This document shows positions 5,439 through 12,992 of a stretch of 17,501 bases of DNA, in pieces (position 1 is the first letter of the stretch; each line of letters starts with the position of its first letter). Source of the stretch: an uncultured Bacteroidales bacterium (lineage in GTDB: Bacteria > Bacteroidota > Bacteroidia > Bacteroidales > Paludibacteraceae); the NCBI GenBank assembly GCA_945949375.1, contig CAMFEN010000005.1, forward strand, positions 1-17,501. Direction: 5' to 3'. Below the pieces are notes generated by a model. That model saw only the letters and a list, made by a program, of their open reading frames with translations. It did not search any database and was not told where the DNA came from. The position numbers and the translations under genes were made by a program.

Positions 5439-7553
5439 ATGGCAAAACACGATCTGACATTAAACAGAAACATCGGCATTATGGCACACATCGATGCCGG
5501 TAAGACCACCACTTCTGAGCGTATCCTGTTCTATACAGGTCTGACGCACAAGATTGGTGAGGTGCATGATGGTGCCGCTACGATGGACTGGATGGTTCAG
5601 GAGCAGGAGCGTGGTATCACTATTACCTCCGCTGCTACCACCACCTATTGGAACTACAACGGTAACAAGTACAAAATCAACCTGATAGACACTCCGGGGC
5701 ACGTGGACTTCACCGTAGAGGTAGAGCGTTCGCTGCGTATCTTGGACGGTGCTGTGATGACCCTCTGTGCAGTGGGTGGTGTGCAGCCTCAGTCTGAGAC
5801 CGTATGGCGTCAGGCAGATAAGTACAATGTGGCTCGTATCTGCTACGTGAACAAGATGGACCGTTCGGGTGCTAACTTCTTCGATGTAGTGCGCCAAATC
5901 AAAGAGGTGCTCGGTGCTACTCCTTGCCCGATTCAGATTCCTATCGGCGCAGAAGAGACCTTCAAAGGCGTGGTTGACCTCGTGAAGATGAAGGCTATCC
6001 TGTGGCACGATGAGACCATGGGTGCTGAGTACGAGGTAGATGATATCCCCGCTGACCTCCAAGCAGAAGCAGAAGAGTGGCGCGACAAGATGCTCGAGAC
6101 CATCGCTGAGTACGATGATGTGCTGATGGAGAAGTACTTCTCTGATCCTTCTACCATCACCGAAGAGGAGATTCGTGCTGCGCTGCGCAAAGCAACCGTT
6201 GGCATGCATATCTTCCCCGTTATCTGCGGTTCGTCGTTCAAGAACAAAGGTGTGCAGACCATGCTTGACGCTGTCTGCGCATACCTGCCGAGCCCGCTGG
6301 ATACCGATGTTATCAACGGTACCGACCCCCGCACCGAGGAGGCACTCACCCGCAAGCCGGATGATGATGAGCCCCTCTGCGCGTTGGCATTCAAGATTGC
6401 TACCGACCCGTATGTAGGTCGTCTCTGCTATTTCCGCGTGTATAGCGGTAAGTTGGTGGCTGGTTCGTATGTTTACAACCCCCGTTCGGGCAAGAAAGAG
6501 CGTATCTCGCGTATCTTCCAGATGCACTCCAACCACCAGAACCCTGTAGACTTCATCGCTGCCGGCGATATAGGCGCAGGCGTAGGCTTCAAGGATATCC
6601 GTACCGGTGATACCCTCTGCGACGAGGAGCATCCTATCGTACTGGAGTCCATCGAGTTCCCCGCTCCTGTGATCGGTATCTCCGTAGAGCCGAAGAGTCA
6701 GGCTGACCTCGACAAACTGGGCGTAGGTCTGGCTAAGTTGGCTGAGGAAGACCCCACCTTCACCGTGAAGACCGACGAGCAGACGGGACAAACCGTCATC
6801 TCGGGTATGGGTGAGTTGCACTTGGAAATCATCATTGATCGTCTGAAACGCGAGTTCAAGGTAGAGTGCAACCAAGGTCGTCCCCAAGTGGCATACCGTG
6901 AGGCTATCTCGCAGCCCGTTGAGTTGCGTGAGACCTACAAGAAGCAGACCGGTGGTCGCGGTAAGTTCGCCGATATGATTGTTCGCGTAGAGCCGGGTAA
7001 TCCCGAGTTCGAGGGAGCATTGGAGTTCGTGAACGAGGTGAAGGGTGGTAACATTCCTAAGGAATACATCCCCTCTATCGAGAAGGGCTTCCAGACCGCT
7101 ATGAAGACCGGTGTGCTCGCCGGCTATCCGCTGGAGAAACTGAAAGTAACCGTTATCGATGGTTCGTTCCACCCCGTTGACTCTGACCAGTTGTCGTTCG
7201 AAGTCTGCGCACAGATGGCGTTCAAGAATGCTTGTGTGAAGGCGAAACCGACCCTGATGGAGCCTATCATGAAGGTAGAGGTGGTAACACCCGAAGAGAA
7301 CATGGGTGATGTCATTGGCGACTTGACGAAGCGTCGTGGTCAGGTAGAGGGTATGGATACCGCTCGCACCGGCGCACGTATCGTGAAAGCCAAAGTGCCC
7401 TTGAGCGAGATGTTCGGTTATGTAACCGCATTGCGTACCATCACCTCCGGTCGTGCAACCTCCAGCATGGAGTTCTCGCACTACGAGGCAGTATCCAGCG
7501 CAATCGCAAAAGCAGTACTCACCGAAGTAGGCGGACGTGCCGACTTGGTATAA
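5439..7553 (+). CDS. fusA: Elongation factor G
   Basis: EF-G is the GTPase that drives tRNA-mRNA translocation and, with RRF, ribosome recycling. The 704-residue product has all GTP-binding motifs: the P-loop AHIDAGKTTT (16-25), RGITI with Thr61 (G2), DTPGHVDF (84-91) with catalytic His88, NKMD (138-141), and GSSFKNKG in the G5 area near 263-270. Domains II to V follow, including GMGELHLEII and the C-terminal RGQVEGMDTARTGARIVKA region. Length is normal. The start ATG follows a weak AAGGAA site. It is 37 nt after rpsG. No tuf follows, which is common in Bacteroidota, where EF-Tu is encoded elsewhere. Bacteroidota often carry a second EF-G paralogue; this operonic copy should be the main translocase. 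Confidence 0.98.
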   Translation: MAKHDLTLNRNIGIMAHIDAGKTTTSERILFYTGLTHKIGEVHDGAATMDWMVQEQERGITITSAATTTYWNYNGNKYKINLIDTPGHVDFTVEVERSLRILDGAVMTLCAVGGVQPQSETVWRQADKYNVARICYVNKMDRSGANFFDVVRQIKEVLGATPCPIQIPIGAEETFKGVVDLVKMKAILWHDETMGAEYEVDDIPADLQAEAEEWRDKMLETIAEYDDVLMEKYFSDPSTITEEEIRAALRKATVGMHIFPVICGSSFKNKGVQTMLDAVCAYLPSPLDTDVINGTDPRTEEALTRKPDDDEPLCALAFKIATDPYVGRLCYFRVYSGKLVAGSYVYNPRSGKKERISRIFQMHSNHQNPVDFIAAGDIGAGVGFKDIRTGDTLCDEEHPIVLESIEFPAPVIGISVEPKSQADLDKLGVGLAKLAEEDPTFTVKTDEQTGQTVISGMGELHLEIIIDRLKREFKVECNQGRPQVAYREAISQPVELRETYKKQTGGRGKFADMIVRVEPGNPEFEGALEFVNEVKGGNIPKEYIPSIEKGFQTAMKTGVLAGYPLEKLKVTVIDGSFHPVDSDQLSFEVCAQMAFKNACVKAKPTLMEPIMKVEVVTPEENMGDVIGDLTKRRGQVEGMDTARTGARIVKAKVPLSEMFGYVTALRTITSGRATSSMEFSHYEAVSSAIAKAVLTEVGGRADLV

Positions 7554-7562
7554 TCTAAAGGA

Positions 7563-7584
7563 GGTGCGGTCTCCGGGCCGCACC
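7563..7584 (+). terminator. Hairpin just after fusA
   Basis: GGTGCGG (7563-7569) and CCGCACC (7578-7584) form a perfect 7-bp stem with an 8-nt loop, ten bases after the fusA stop codon. It is GC-rich, but the following sequence is A-rich with no T-run. It could act as a 3'-end stabiliser or part of an attenuator with the next hairpin. Confidence 0.45.
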
Positions 7585-7608
7585 ACTGAAAGAAACATAA
7601 ACATGGGA

Positions 7609-7642
7609 GGGACGCCTAAGCGTATGACTCTTTAGGCGTCCC
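7609..7642 (+). terminator. Strong 11-bp hairpin between fusA and rpsJ
   Basis: GGGACGCCTAA (7609-7619) and TTAGGCGTCCC (7632-7642) are perfect inverted copies around a 12-nt loop. With the preceding hairpin it gives two stem-loops in the 143-nt fusA-rpsJ gap. No T-run follows, so full termination is doubtful. Partial termination, pausing or RNase processing separating str from S10 expression is plausible. Confidence 0.55.
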
Positions 7643-7660
7643 CCGCAATACAATAAAAAA

Positions 7661-7688
7661 TCGTAAATTGTAAATCGTAAATTGTAAA
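7661..7688. repeat. Tandem 14-bp repeat upstream of rpsJ
   Basis: The unit TCGTAAATTGTAAA occurs twice in tandem (7661-7674 and 7675-7688); each unit is itself two near-identical 7-mers, T(C/T)GTAAA. The array ends 8 nt before the rpsJ ATG and so covers the place where a ribosome would bind. No Shine-Dalgarno site is present. Confidence 0.85.
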
Positions 7689-7696
7689 TCAAAATC

Positions 7697-8002
7697 ATGA
7701 GTCAAAAAATTCGTATCAAACTCAAATCGTTCGACCACAACTTGGTGGACAAATCCGCAGAGAAAATCGTTAAGACAGTGAAGGCTACCGGTGCCGTAGT
7801 AAGTGGTCCTATTCCATTGCCTACCCACAAGCGTATCTTCACCGTGAACCGCTCCACCTTCGTAAACAAGAAATCGCGTGAGCAATTCGAGTTGGCAAGT
7901 TTCAAGCGTCTGATTGACATCTACAACAGCAACAACAAGACGATTGAGGCGCTGATGAAACTGGAACTCGCCAGCGGCGTTGAGGTAGAGATCAAGGCTT
8001 GA
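7697..8002 (+). CDS. rpsJ: 30S ribosomal protein S10 (NusE)
   Basis: S10 is part of the 30S head and also acts as NusE, linking RNA polymerase to the leading ribosome and to antitermination complexes. The 101-residue product has the expected sequence, beginning MSQKIRIKLKSFDHNLVDKS and containing GPIPLPTHKRIFTVNRS (37-53), with the normal C-terminal length. It is the first gene of the S10 segment. It is flanked on both sides by long gaps containing short AT-rich repeats (7661-7688 and 8015-8075), so its expression may be set separately from fusA and rplC. Confidence 0.97.
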   Translation: MSQKIRIKLKSFDHNLVDKSAEKIVKTVKATGAVVSGPIPLPTHKRIFTVNRSTFVNKKSREQFELASFKRLIDIYNSNNKTIEALMKLELASGVEVEIKA

Positions 8003-8014
8003 TAACATTGATAT

Positions 8015-8075
8015 TTGTCAAATAGTAAATTGTCAAATACTAATTGTCAAATAGTCAATTGTCAAATTGTCAAAT
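8015..8075. repeat. Five copies of TTGTCAAAT between rpsJ and rplC
   Basis: TTGTCAAAT occurs at 8015-8023, 8030-8038, 8044-8052, 8059-8067 and 8067-8075, with start-to-start spacing of 15, 14, 15 and 8 nt. The linking bases are also similar (AGTAAA, ACTAA, AGTCAA). The period is close to that of the 14-bp repeat upstream of rpsJ, but the unit differs. Confidence 0.85.
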
Positions 8076-8082
8076 AAAACAA

Positions 8083-8143
8083 GGGTTGCTTCCCTCGGAG
8101 AGGCAAGGGCGTGAGCCACGCAAACCTGCGGGCGAGAGCAATC
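8083..8143 (+). promoter_or_regulatory. Branched RNA element upstream of rplC, candidate autoregulatory leader
   Basis: A GC-richer block sits between AT-rich repeats and the rplC start. GGTTGCT (8084-8090) can pair with AGCAATC (8137-8143), closing a region with two inner hairpins: CCTC-GGA-GAGG (8093-8103) and GCGTG-AGC-CACGC (8109-8121). A competing local stem pairs TTGC (8086-8089) with GCAA (8103-8106). Two exclusive folds of this kind are typical of switchable leaders. I cannot match it to a known ribosomal-protein leader family. Confidence 0.4.
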
Positions 8144-8175
8144 AAATTACTAATAACTAATTCATTAACAACAAA

Positions 8176-8796
8176 ATGCCAGGATTATTAGGTAAAAAAA
8201 TCGGAATGACTTCCGTTTTCGGTGCTGATGGCAAAAATATCCCATGCACCGTCATTGAAGCAGGTCCTTGCGTTGTAACACAGTTGAAGACCGTCGAGAA
8301 AGACGGCTATCAGGCTGTTCAGGTTGGTTTCATGCCTAAGAGCGAGAAACACACCAACAAAGCAGAGGCTGGGCATTTCAAAGCAGCAGGGGTGCAACCT
8401 ATGCGCCATCTCGCTGAGTTTGACGAGTTCGGCAAAGAACTCCATTTAGGTGATACCATCACCGCGGCTGATGTGTTCGAAGAGAACTCCTTCGTGGATG
8501 TTATCGGCACCAGCAAAGGTAAAGGTTTCCAAGGTGTTGTAAAGCGCCACGGTTTCGGTGGTGTAGGACAGAGCACTCACGGTCAGGACGACCGTCTGCG
8601 TGCACCGGGTTCCGTAGGTGCCTGCGCGTATCCTTCCCGTATCTTCCCGGGTACCCGCATGGGCGGACACATGGGTGTTGACCGCGTAACAGTGCAGAAC
8701 CTGCAAATCTTGAAAGTGATTCCCGAGTACAACCTCATCATGGTGAAAGGTTCTATCCCGGGGGCTAAAAACTCAATCGTAATTATCAACAAGTAA
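8176..8796 (+). CDS. rplC: 50S ribosomal protein L3
   Basis: L3 is an early 50S assembly protein whose long loop reaches towards the peptidyl transferase centre. The product has 206 residues, normal for the phylum. The start MPGLLGKKIGMTSVFGADGK is typical. The central signature GTSKGKGFQGVVKRHGFGG is followed by the extended loop GQSTHGQDDRLRAPGSVGACAYPSRIFPGTRMGGHMG. Position Gln150 of E. coli L3, methylated by PrmB, is aligned here with Ala in GSVGACAYP, so that modification is not expected. The 173-nt gap upstream holds repeats and a candidate structured leader; rplD follows after only 5 nt. Confidence 0.97.
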   Translation: MPGLLGKKIGMTSVFGADGKNIPCTVIEAGPCVVTQLKTVEKDGYQAVQVGFMPKSEKHTNKAEAGHFKAAGVQPMRHLAEFDEFGKELHLGDTITAADVFEENSFVDVIGTSKGKGFQGVVKRHGFGGVGQSTHGQDDRLRAPGSVGACAYPSRIFPGTRMGGHMGVDRVTVQNLQILKVIPEYNLIMVKGSIPGAKNSIVIINK

Positions 8797-8801
8797 GAAG
8801 T

Positions 8802-9431
8802 ATGGAACTTAGTATTTTGAATATGGCCGGTCAAGAGACCGGCAAGAAGATTGCCTTGAACGATGCAATCTTCGCTATCGAGCCTAACGACCACGCTATC
8901 TACTTGGACGTTAAGCAATTCTTGGCTAACAACCGCCAAGGCACTGCTAAGGCTAAACAACGTAGCGAGAACGCTCACTCGACTCGCAAACTCGGTCGCC
9001 AGAAGGGCGGCGGTGGCGCACGTCCGGGTGATTTGAAGTCGCCGGTTCGCGTAGGTGGTGGTACCATCTTTGGTCCCGTACCCCGCTCATACGATTTCAA
9101 GTTGAACCGCAAGGTAAAACAACTCGCTCGCAAGTCTGCACTCAGCCTTCGTGCTTCGCAAGGCAACATCCTCGTTTTGGATGCACTCAACTTCGAGGCT
9201 CCCAAGACCAAGGCTATGATTGAAGTACTCAACAACCTGAAAGTAGCAGGTCGGAAAGTGCTCTTCGTAGTGAACGATGCTAACGTGAACGCACGCAAGT
9301 CTGCTGCAAACATTCAGCGCACGAACGTAGTGAATGTAAACGAACTGAATACCTACACAATCATGAACGCTAACGTAGTAGTGCTCACCGAGGCTTCGGC
9401 GGCTGCTATCGAGGCAACTTTTAACGCATAA
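8802..9431 (+). CDS. rplD: 50S ribosomal protein L4
   Basis: L4 binds domain I of 23S rRNA and its extended loop lines the nascent-peptide tunnel beside L22. The 209-residue product has this loop, with STRKLGRQKGGGGARPGD followed by PVRVGGGTIFGPVPRSY, where macrolide-resistance changes fall in other bacteria; I see no obvious insertion. In E. coli L4 also represses the whole S10 operon through the leader of its first gene. If such feedback exists here, the structured region upstream of rplC is a natural target, but this is inference. Its stop codon overlaps the ribosome site of rplW. Confidence 0.97.
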   Translation: MELSILNMAGQETGKKIALNDAIFAIEPNDHAIYLDVKQFLANNRQGTAKAKQRSENAHSTRKLGRQKGGGGARPGDLKSPVRVGGGTIFGPVPRSYDFKLNRKVKQLARKSALSLRASQGNILVLDALNFEAPKTKAMIEVLNNLKVAGRKVLFVVNDANVNARKSAANIQRTNVVNVNELNTYTIMNANVVVLTEASAAAIEATFNA

Positions 9432-9436
9432 GGAGG
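9430..9436 (+). promoter_or_regulatory. Strong Shine-Dalgarno site for rplW
   Basis: AAGGAGG at 9430-9436 overlaps the rplD stop codon (TAA, 9429-9431) and lies 8 nt before the rplW ATG. Perfect sites are rare in Bacteroidota, where most genes, including most here, use A-rich leaders instead. Confidence 0.7.
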
Positions 9437-9444
9437 TTACAACT

Positions 9445-9735
9445 ATGGCAATTATTTTGAAACCTATCGTCACTGAGAAGATGACCGCCGCAGGCGAAAA
9501 GTTGAACCGTTATGGTTTTCGTGTAGAGCGTACTGCCAATAAGGTTCAAATCAAGAAGGCAGTAGAAGAAATGTACAATGTACAGGTAGTGGATGTAAAC
9601 ACCCTGATTGTTGCTCCCAAAGTGAAACAACGCTGGACTAAGAGCGGTCTGCTTCGCGGCGCACAACAGGCTTACAAGAAGGCTATTGTTACATTGAAAG
9701 AAGGTGATACAATCGATTTTTATAGCAATATCTAA
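9445..9735 (+). CDS. rplW: 50S ribosomal protein L23
   Basis: L23 lies at the exit of the nascent-peptide tunnel and is the docking point for trigger factor and the signal recognition particle. The 96-residue product has the family pattern: LKPIVTEKMT at the N-terminus, YGFRVERTANKVQIKKAVEEMYNV in the middle and VNTLIVAPKVKQRW in the basic loop, ending in a beta strand (GDTIDFYSNI). It is preceded by an unusually strong Shine-Dalgarno site and its stop is only 2 nt from rplB, suggesting coupled translation. Confidence 0.97.
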   Translation: MAIILKPIVTEKMTAAGEKLNRYGFRVERTANKVQIKKAVEEMYNVQVVDVNTLIVAPKVKQRWTKSGLLRGAQQAYKKAIVTLKEGDTIDFYSNI

Positions 9736-9737
9736 AA

Positions 9738-10562
9738 ATGGCTGTTCGTAAATTTAAGCCCACTACACCAGGGCAAAGACACAAAGTTATTGGCGCATTT
9801 GAGACAATTACCGCAAGTGCACCAGAGAAATCGCTTGTGTTCGGAAAACGCAAGACCGGTGGTCGTAACCATGTCGGCAAAATGACCATGCGTTACATCG
9901 GCGGTGGACACAAGCAGAAATTCCGTGTAATTGACTTCAAACGCAACAAAGATGGTGTACCCGCAACAGTAAAGACTATTGAGTACGATCCTAACCGTTC
10001 GGCACGTATCGCACTCTTGTTCTATGCTGATGGCGAGAAGCGTTACATTCTTGCTCCTAATGGACTGCAAGTAGGTCAAGTAGTTATGTCCGGCGCAGAC
10101 GCTGCTCCGGAAGTTGGTAATGCGCTGCCTATGGCAAACATCCCCCTCGGTACGTTGATTCACAACATCGAGCTTCGTCCGGGTCAGGGTGCTTGCATGG
10201 TTCGCTCCGCAGGTGTGTTTGCACAACTCTCTTCTCGCGAAGACAAGTATGCAATCATCAAGTTGCCTTCGGGTGAGATGCGCAAAGTGCTCGCAGCATG
10301 CAAGGCTACCGTTGGCGTTGTAGGCAACAGCGACCACGCGCTCGAGAAGAGCGGTAAGGCAGGTCGTAGCCGCTGGCTCGGTCGTCGCCCGCGCAACCGT
10401 GGTGTCGTAATGAACCCTGTAGATCACCCGATGGGTGGTGGTGAAGGACGCGCTTCCGGTGGACATCCTCGTTCACGTAAGGGCTTGCTCGCTAAGGGTT
10501 ACAAGACGCGTCATCCCAAGAACCAGAGCAACCAGTACATAATCGAAAGAAGAAAGAAATAA
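9738..10562 (+). CDS. rplB: 50S ribosomal protein L2
   Basis: L2 is one of the largest and most conserved 50S proteins, needed for subunit joining and for the architecture of the peptidyl transferase centre. The 274-residue product has all expected parts: the start MAVRKFKPTTPGQRHK, KTGGRNHVGKMTMRYIGGGHKQKFRVIDF, and the C-terminal VMNPVDHPMGGGEGRASGG. The functionally important histidine of DHP (His229 in E. coli) is kept, while the next histidine of E. coli (HPH) is Met here, which I recall as usual in Bacteroidota. The gene sits 2 nt after rplW and 20 nt before rpsS. Confidence 0.98.
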   Translation: MAVRKFKPTTPGQRHKVIGAFETITASAPEKSLVFGKRKTGGRNHVGKMTMRYIGGGHKQKFRVIDFKRNKDGVPATVKTIEYDPNRSARIALLFYADGEKRYILAPNGLQVGQVVMSGADAAPEVGNALPMANIPLGTLIHNIELRPGQGACMVRSAGVFAQLSSREDKYAIIKLPSGEMRKVLAACKATVGVVGNSDHALEKSGKAGRSRWLGRRPRNRGVVMNPVDHPMGGGEGRASGGHPRSRKGLLAKGYKTRHPKNQSNQYIIERRKK

Positions 10563-10582
10563 CCTATTAAAATCGTAACATT

Positions 10583-10852
10583 ATGAGTCGTTCATTGAAA
10601 AAAGGACCTTTTATCAACGTTAAGTTGGAGGACAAGGTGTTGGCCATGAATGAGTCGGGCAAAAAAGAAGTTGTCAAGACTTGGAGCCGTGCATCGATGA
10701 TCTCCCCCGATTTTGTAGGTCATACAATCGCAGTTCACAATGGAAACAAATTCATTCCTGTTTATGTAACCGAGAACATGGTAGGACACAAGTTGGGCGA
10801 GTTCGCTCCTACACGTACCTTCCGTGGTCATGCCGGCAACAACAAGAAGTAA
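10583..10852 (+). CDS. rpsS: 30S ribosomal protein S19
   Basis: S19 forms a complex with S13 in the 30S head and contacts the A-site finger and P-site tRNA. The 89-residue product begins MSRSLKKGPFINVKLEDKV and contains KTWSRASMISPDFVGHTIAVHNGNKFIPVYVTENMVGHKLGEFAPTR-type family sequence (key residues: WSR at 51-53, VGHKLGEF near 75). Length is normal. The leader before it is A-rich with no clear ribosome site. The gap to rplV is 43 nt. Confidence 0.97.
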   Translation: MSRSLKKGPFINVKLEDKVLAMNESGKKEVVKTWSRASMISPDFVGHTIAVHNGNKFIPVYVTENMVGHKLGEFAPTRTFRGHAGNNKK

Positions 10853-10895
10853 TCCATTGTATTAATTAACAACACTTTATAAACCAAGAATTACA

Positions 10896-11303
10896 ATGGG
10901 TGCAAGAAAACATAATACAGCAGAGGCTATGAAGCAAGCTCGCAAAGAGCAATACTTCGCCAAACTGAACAACGTTCCTACCTCCCCGCGCAAGATGCGT
11001 CTCGTAGCAGACATGATTCGCGGCATGGAAGTGAACCGTGCACTGGGTGCACTGCACTTCTCCACTCGCGAGGCTTCTCGTGCGATGGAAAAGGTATTGA
11101 AGTCCGCCATTGCTAACTGGGAGACCAAGACCGGCAAAAAGGCAGATCAAGAAACTTTATATGTAAGCAATATTATGGTGGATGGCGGTATGATGCTCAA
11201 GCGTCTGTTGCCCGCTCCTCAGGGCCGCGGATACCGCGTGCGCAAGCGCTCCAACCATATTACTGTATTCGTGGATACTAAAAATACTAACGCTGAAAAG
11301 TAA
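10896..11303 (+). CDS. rplV: 50S ribosomal protein L22
   Basis: L22 contacts all 23S rRNA domains, and its beta hairpin forms the narrowest part of the peptide tunnel with L4. The 135-residue product has the core motif PTSPRKMRLVADMIRG (29-44) and the hairpin region VDGGMMLKRLLPAPQGRGYR, followed by KRSNHITVFV. There is a short N-terminal extension (MGARKHNTAEAMKQARKEQYF) compared with E. coli, usual in this phylum. No insertion in the hairpin suggests macrolide-resistance remodelling. Confidence 0.97.
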   Translation: MGARKHNTAEAMKQARKEQYFAKLNNVPTSPRKMRLVADMIRGMEVNRALGALHFSTREASRAMEKVLKSAIANWETKTGKKADQETLYVSNIMVDGGMMLKRLLPAPQGRGYRVRKRSNHITVFVDTKNTNAEK

Positions 11304-11311
11304 TTACCAAG

Positions 11312-12052
11312 ATGGGACAGAAAATTAATCCTATTGCAAACCGCCTCGGTATTGTTCGCGGTTGGGACTCCAACTGGTTTGGCGGTAAGAACTATGGTGA
11401 TACGATTGTAGAGGATACCAAAATCCGTGAGTACCTCAATGCCCGTCTTGCTGAGGCAAGTATTTCCCGTATCGTCATCGAGAGAACTCTGAAACTTGTT
11501 ACTGTAACTGTCTGCACCGCTCGCCCCGGGTATATCATCGGAAAGGGTGGACAAGAGGTTGACAAATTGAAAGAGGAACTGAAGAAAATCACCAAGCAAG
11601 ATGTACAAATCAACATCTTCGAGGTAAAACGTCCTGAGTTGGATGCAACCATCGTTGCTACCAAGATCGCTCGTCAATTGGAGGGCAAAGTGGCTTACCG
11701 CCGTGCCGTGAAAATGGCTATTGCTTCTACCATGCGTATGGGTGCTGAGGGTATCAAGATTCAGGTCAGCGGACGTCTCAACGGTGCCGAGATGGCGCGC
11801 AAAGAGATGTACAAGGAAGGACGTACCCCGCTCCACACACTCCGTGCGGACATCGATTACTGCCAAATCGGCGCTATCACCAAAGTAGGTGTTATCGGCG
11901 TGAAGGTATGGATCTGCCGCGGCGAGAAGTATGGCAAAGTGGATTTGGCACCTAACTTCACCCAGAAGCAGGAAGGACGCGGTATGGATCGCCGCAACGA
12001 CCGTCGCGATGGGGAGCGCAGAGGTGGTTTCCGCAGAAACAAAAAACAATAA
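11312..12052 (+). CDS. rpsC: 30S ribosomal protein S3
   Basis: S3 lines the mRNA entry channel and contributes to ribosomal helicase activity with S4 and S5. The 246-residue product has an N-terminal type II KH domain with its GxxG loop as GKGG (77-80, in ARPGYIIGKGGQEVDKL), and the C-terminal domain with the RLNGAEMARKEMYKEGRTPL segment. It ends in an Arg-rich tail (RGMDRRNDRRDGERRGGFRR) longer than in E. coli, a normal variation for Bacteroidota. It starts 8 nt after rplV. Confidence 0.97.
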   Translation: MGQKINPIANRLGIVRGWDSNWFGGKNYGDTIVEDTKIREYLNARLAEASISRIVIERTLKLVTVTVCTARPGYIIGKGGQEVDKLKEELKKITKQDVQINIFEVKRPELDATIVATKIARQLEGKVAYRRAVKMAIASTMRMGAEGIKIQVSGRLNGAEMARKEMYKEGRTPLHTLRADIDYCQIGAITKVGVIGVKVWICRGEKYGKVDLAPNFTQKQEGRGMDRRNDRRDGERRGGFRRNKKQ

Positions 12053-12082
12053 TGTCTAACCGATTTGTAGATTACAACAGTT

Positions 12083-12514
12083 ATGTTACAACCTAAGAAA
12101 ACAAAATTCCGTCGCTCGCAGAAAGGCCGTATCAAAGGCATTGCGCATCGCGGCAACGAACTGGCTTTCGGTTCGTTCGGTATCAAGAGCCTTGGTACCA
12201 TCTGGTTGACAGGTCGTCAAATCGAAGCAGCCCGTATCGCAGTTACCCGTTATATGCAACGTCAAGGTCAGGTGTGGATCCGCGTTTTCCCGGATAAACC
12301 TATCACCAAGAAGCCTTTGGATGTCCGTATGGGTAAAGGTAAGGGTGCGCCCGAAGGATTCGTAGTACCTTTGGAGCCCGGACGTATCATCTTCGAGGTA
12401 GAAGGTGTTTCGTACGAGGTGGCTAAAGAGGCACTCCGCCTGGCAGCACAGAAACTTCCTATCACTACTAAATTTGTCGTAAGACGTGATTACGACGCAA
12501 CCCAAAATGTATAA
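12083..12514 (+). CDS. rplP: 50S ribosomal protein L16
   Basis: L16 positions A-site and P-site tRNA near the central protuberance and is a late 50S assembly protein. The 143-residue product begins MLQPKKTKFRRSQKGRIKG and has GSFGIKSLGTIWLTGRQIEAARIA (50-73 approximately, read in two parts: GSFGIKSLG, then TGRQIEAARIA) and VRMGKGKGAPEGFVVPLEPG. Length is normal. The start lies 30 nt after rpsC in an A-rich leader. Confidence 0.97.
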   Translation: MLQPKKTKFRRSQKGRIKGIAHRGNELAFGSFGIKSLGTIWLTGRQIEAARIAVTRYMQRQGQVWIRVFPDKPITKKPLDVRMGKGKGAPEGFVVPLEPGRIIFEVEGVSYEVAKEALRLAAQKLPITTKFVVRRDYDATQNV

Positions 12515-12522
12515 TTAGGATT

Positions 12523-12717
12523 ATGAAAACAGCTGAAATCAAAGAGTTAACTACCGCTGAGATTCAAGAGCGTTTGGCTTCGGAGAAAGAGGCTCTCACT
12601 CGTATGAAACTGAATCACAGCATTTCTCCGCTCGACAATCCGTTGCAGATTAAGGTTGCTCGTAAGACAATCGCACGTCTGGCAACTGAGTTGCGTGCAA
12701 GAGAACTTAACAAGTAA
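12523..12717 (+). CDS. rpmC: 50S ribosomal protein L29
   Basis: L29 is a small two-helix hairpin protein at the tunnel exit next to L23. The 64-residue product starts MKTAEIKELTTAEIQERL and ends IARLATELRARELNK. The conserved LNHSISPLDNPLQIKVARKTIARL segment links the two helices (LDNP at 37-40). The gene is 8 nt after rplP and 15 nt before rpsQ, the usual order L16-L29-S17. Confidence 0.95.
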   Translation: MKTAEIKELTTAEIQERLASEKEALTRMKLNHSISPLDNPLQIKVARKTIARLATELRARELNK

Positions 12718-12732
12718 AAAACGACAAGTGAA

Positions 12733-12990
12733 ATGGAAACAAGAAATCTAAGAAAAGAGCGTGTAGGTGTAGTCGTTTCCAACAAGATGGATAAGACAAT
12801 CGTCGTAGCCGTTAAGTGGAAAGAGAAACACCCCATCTATGGCAAGTTTGTCAATAAAACTCGCAAGTTCCATGTTCATGACGAGAAGAACGAGTGCGGC
12901 ATCGGCGATACCGTACGCATCATGGAGACTCGTCCGCTGAGCAAGACAGTTCGTTGGCGTCTAACTCAAATTATCGAAAGGGCTAAGTAA
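12733..12990 (+). CDS. rpsQ: 30S ribosomal protein S17
   Basis: S17 is a primary 16S rRNA-binding protein of the 5' domain with an OB fold. The 85-residue product begins METRNLRKERVGVVVSNKMD and contains KTIVVAVKWKEKHPIYGKF and ECGIGDTVRIMETRPLSKTV, which is the family's diagnostic C-terminal motif. Its stop codon is 2 nt from the rplN ATG. Confidence 0.97.
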   Translation: METRNLRKERVGVVVSNKMDKTIVVAVKWKEKHPIYGKFVNKTRKFHVHDEKNECGIGDTVRIMETRPLSKTVRWRLTQIIERAK

Positions 12991-12992
12991 TT

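Noticed and set aside
5460..7604. 714-codon open frame on the minus strand covering all of fusA
   Set aside because: It is a shadow of the fusA reading frame, caused by codon bias on the coding strand. The product is low in recognisable motifs and EF-G is complete and certain on the plus strand.
8015..8075. Repeat array considered as a CRISPR
   Set aside because: The repeats are 9 nt with 0-6 nt spacing, far too short, and no cas genes are present.
8176..8796. Missing Gln at the L3 PrmB methylation position as a special mutation
   Set aside because: Many bacteria outside Proteobacteria lack this glutamine, so it is a lineage difference rather than an anomaly.
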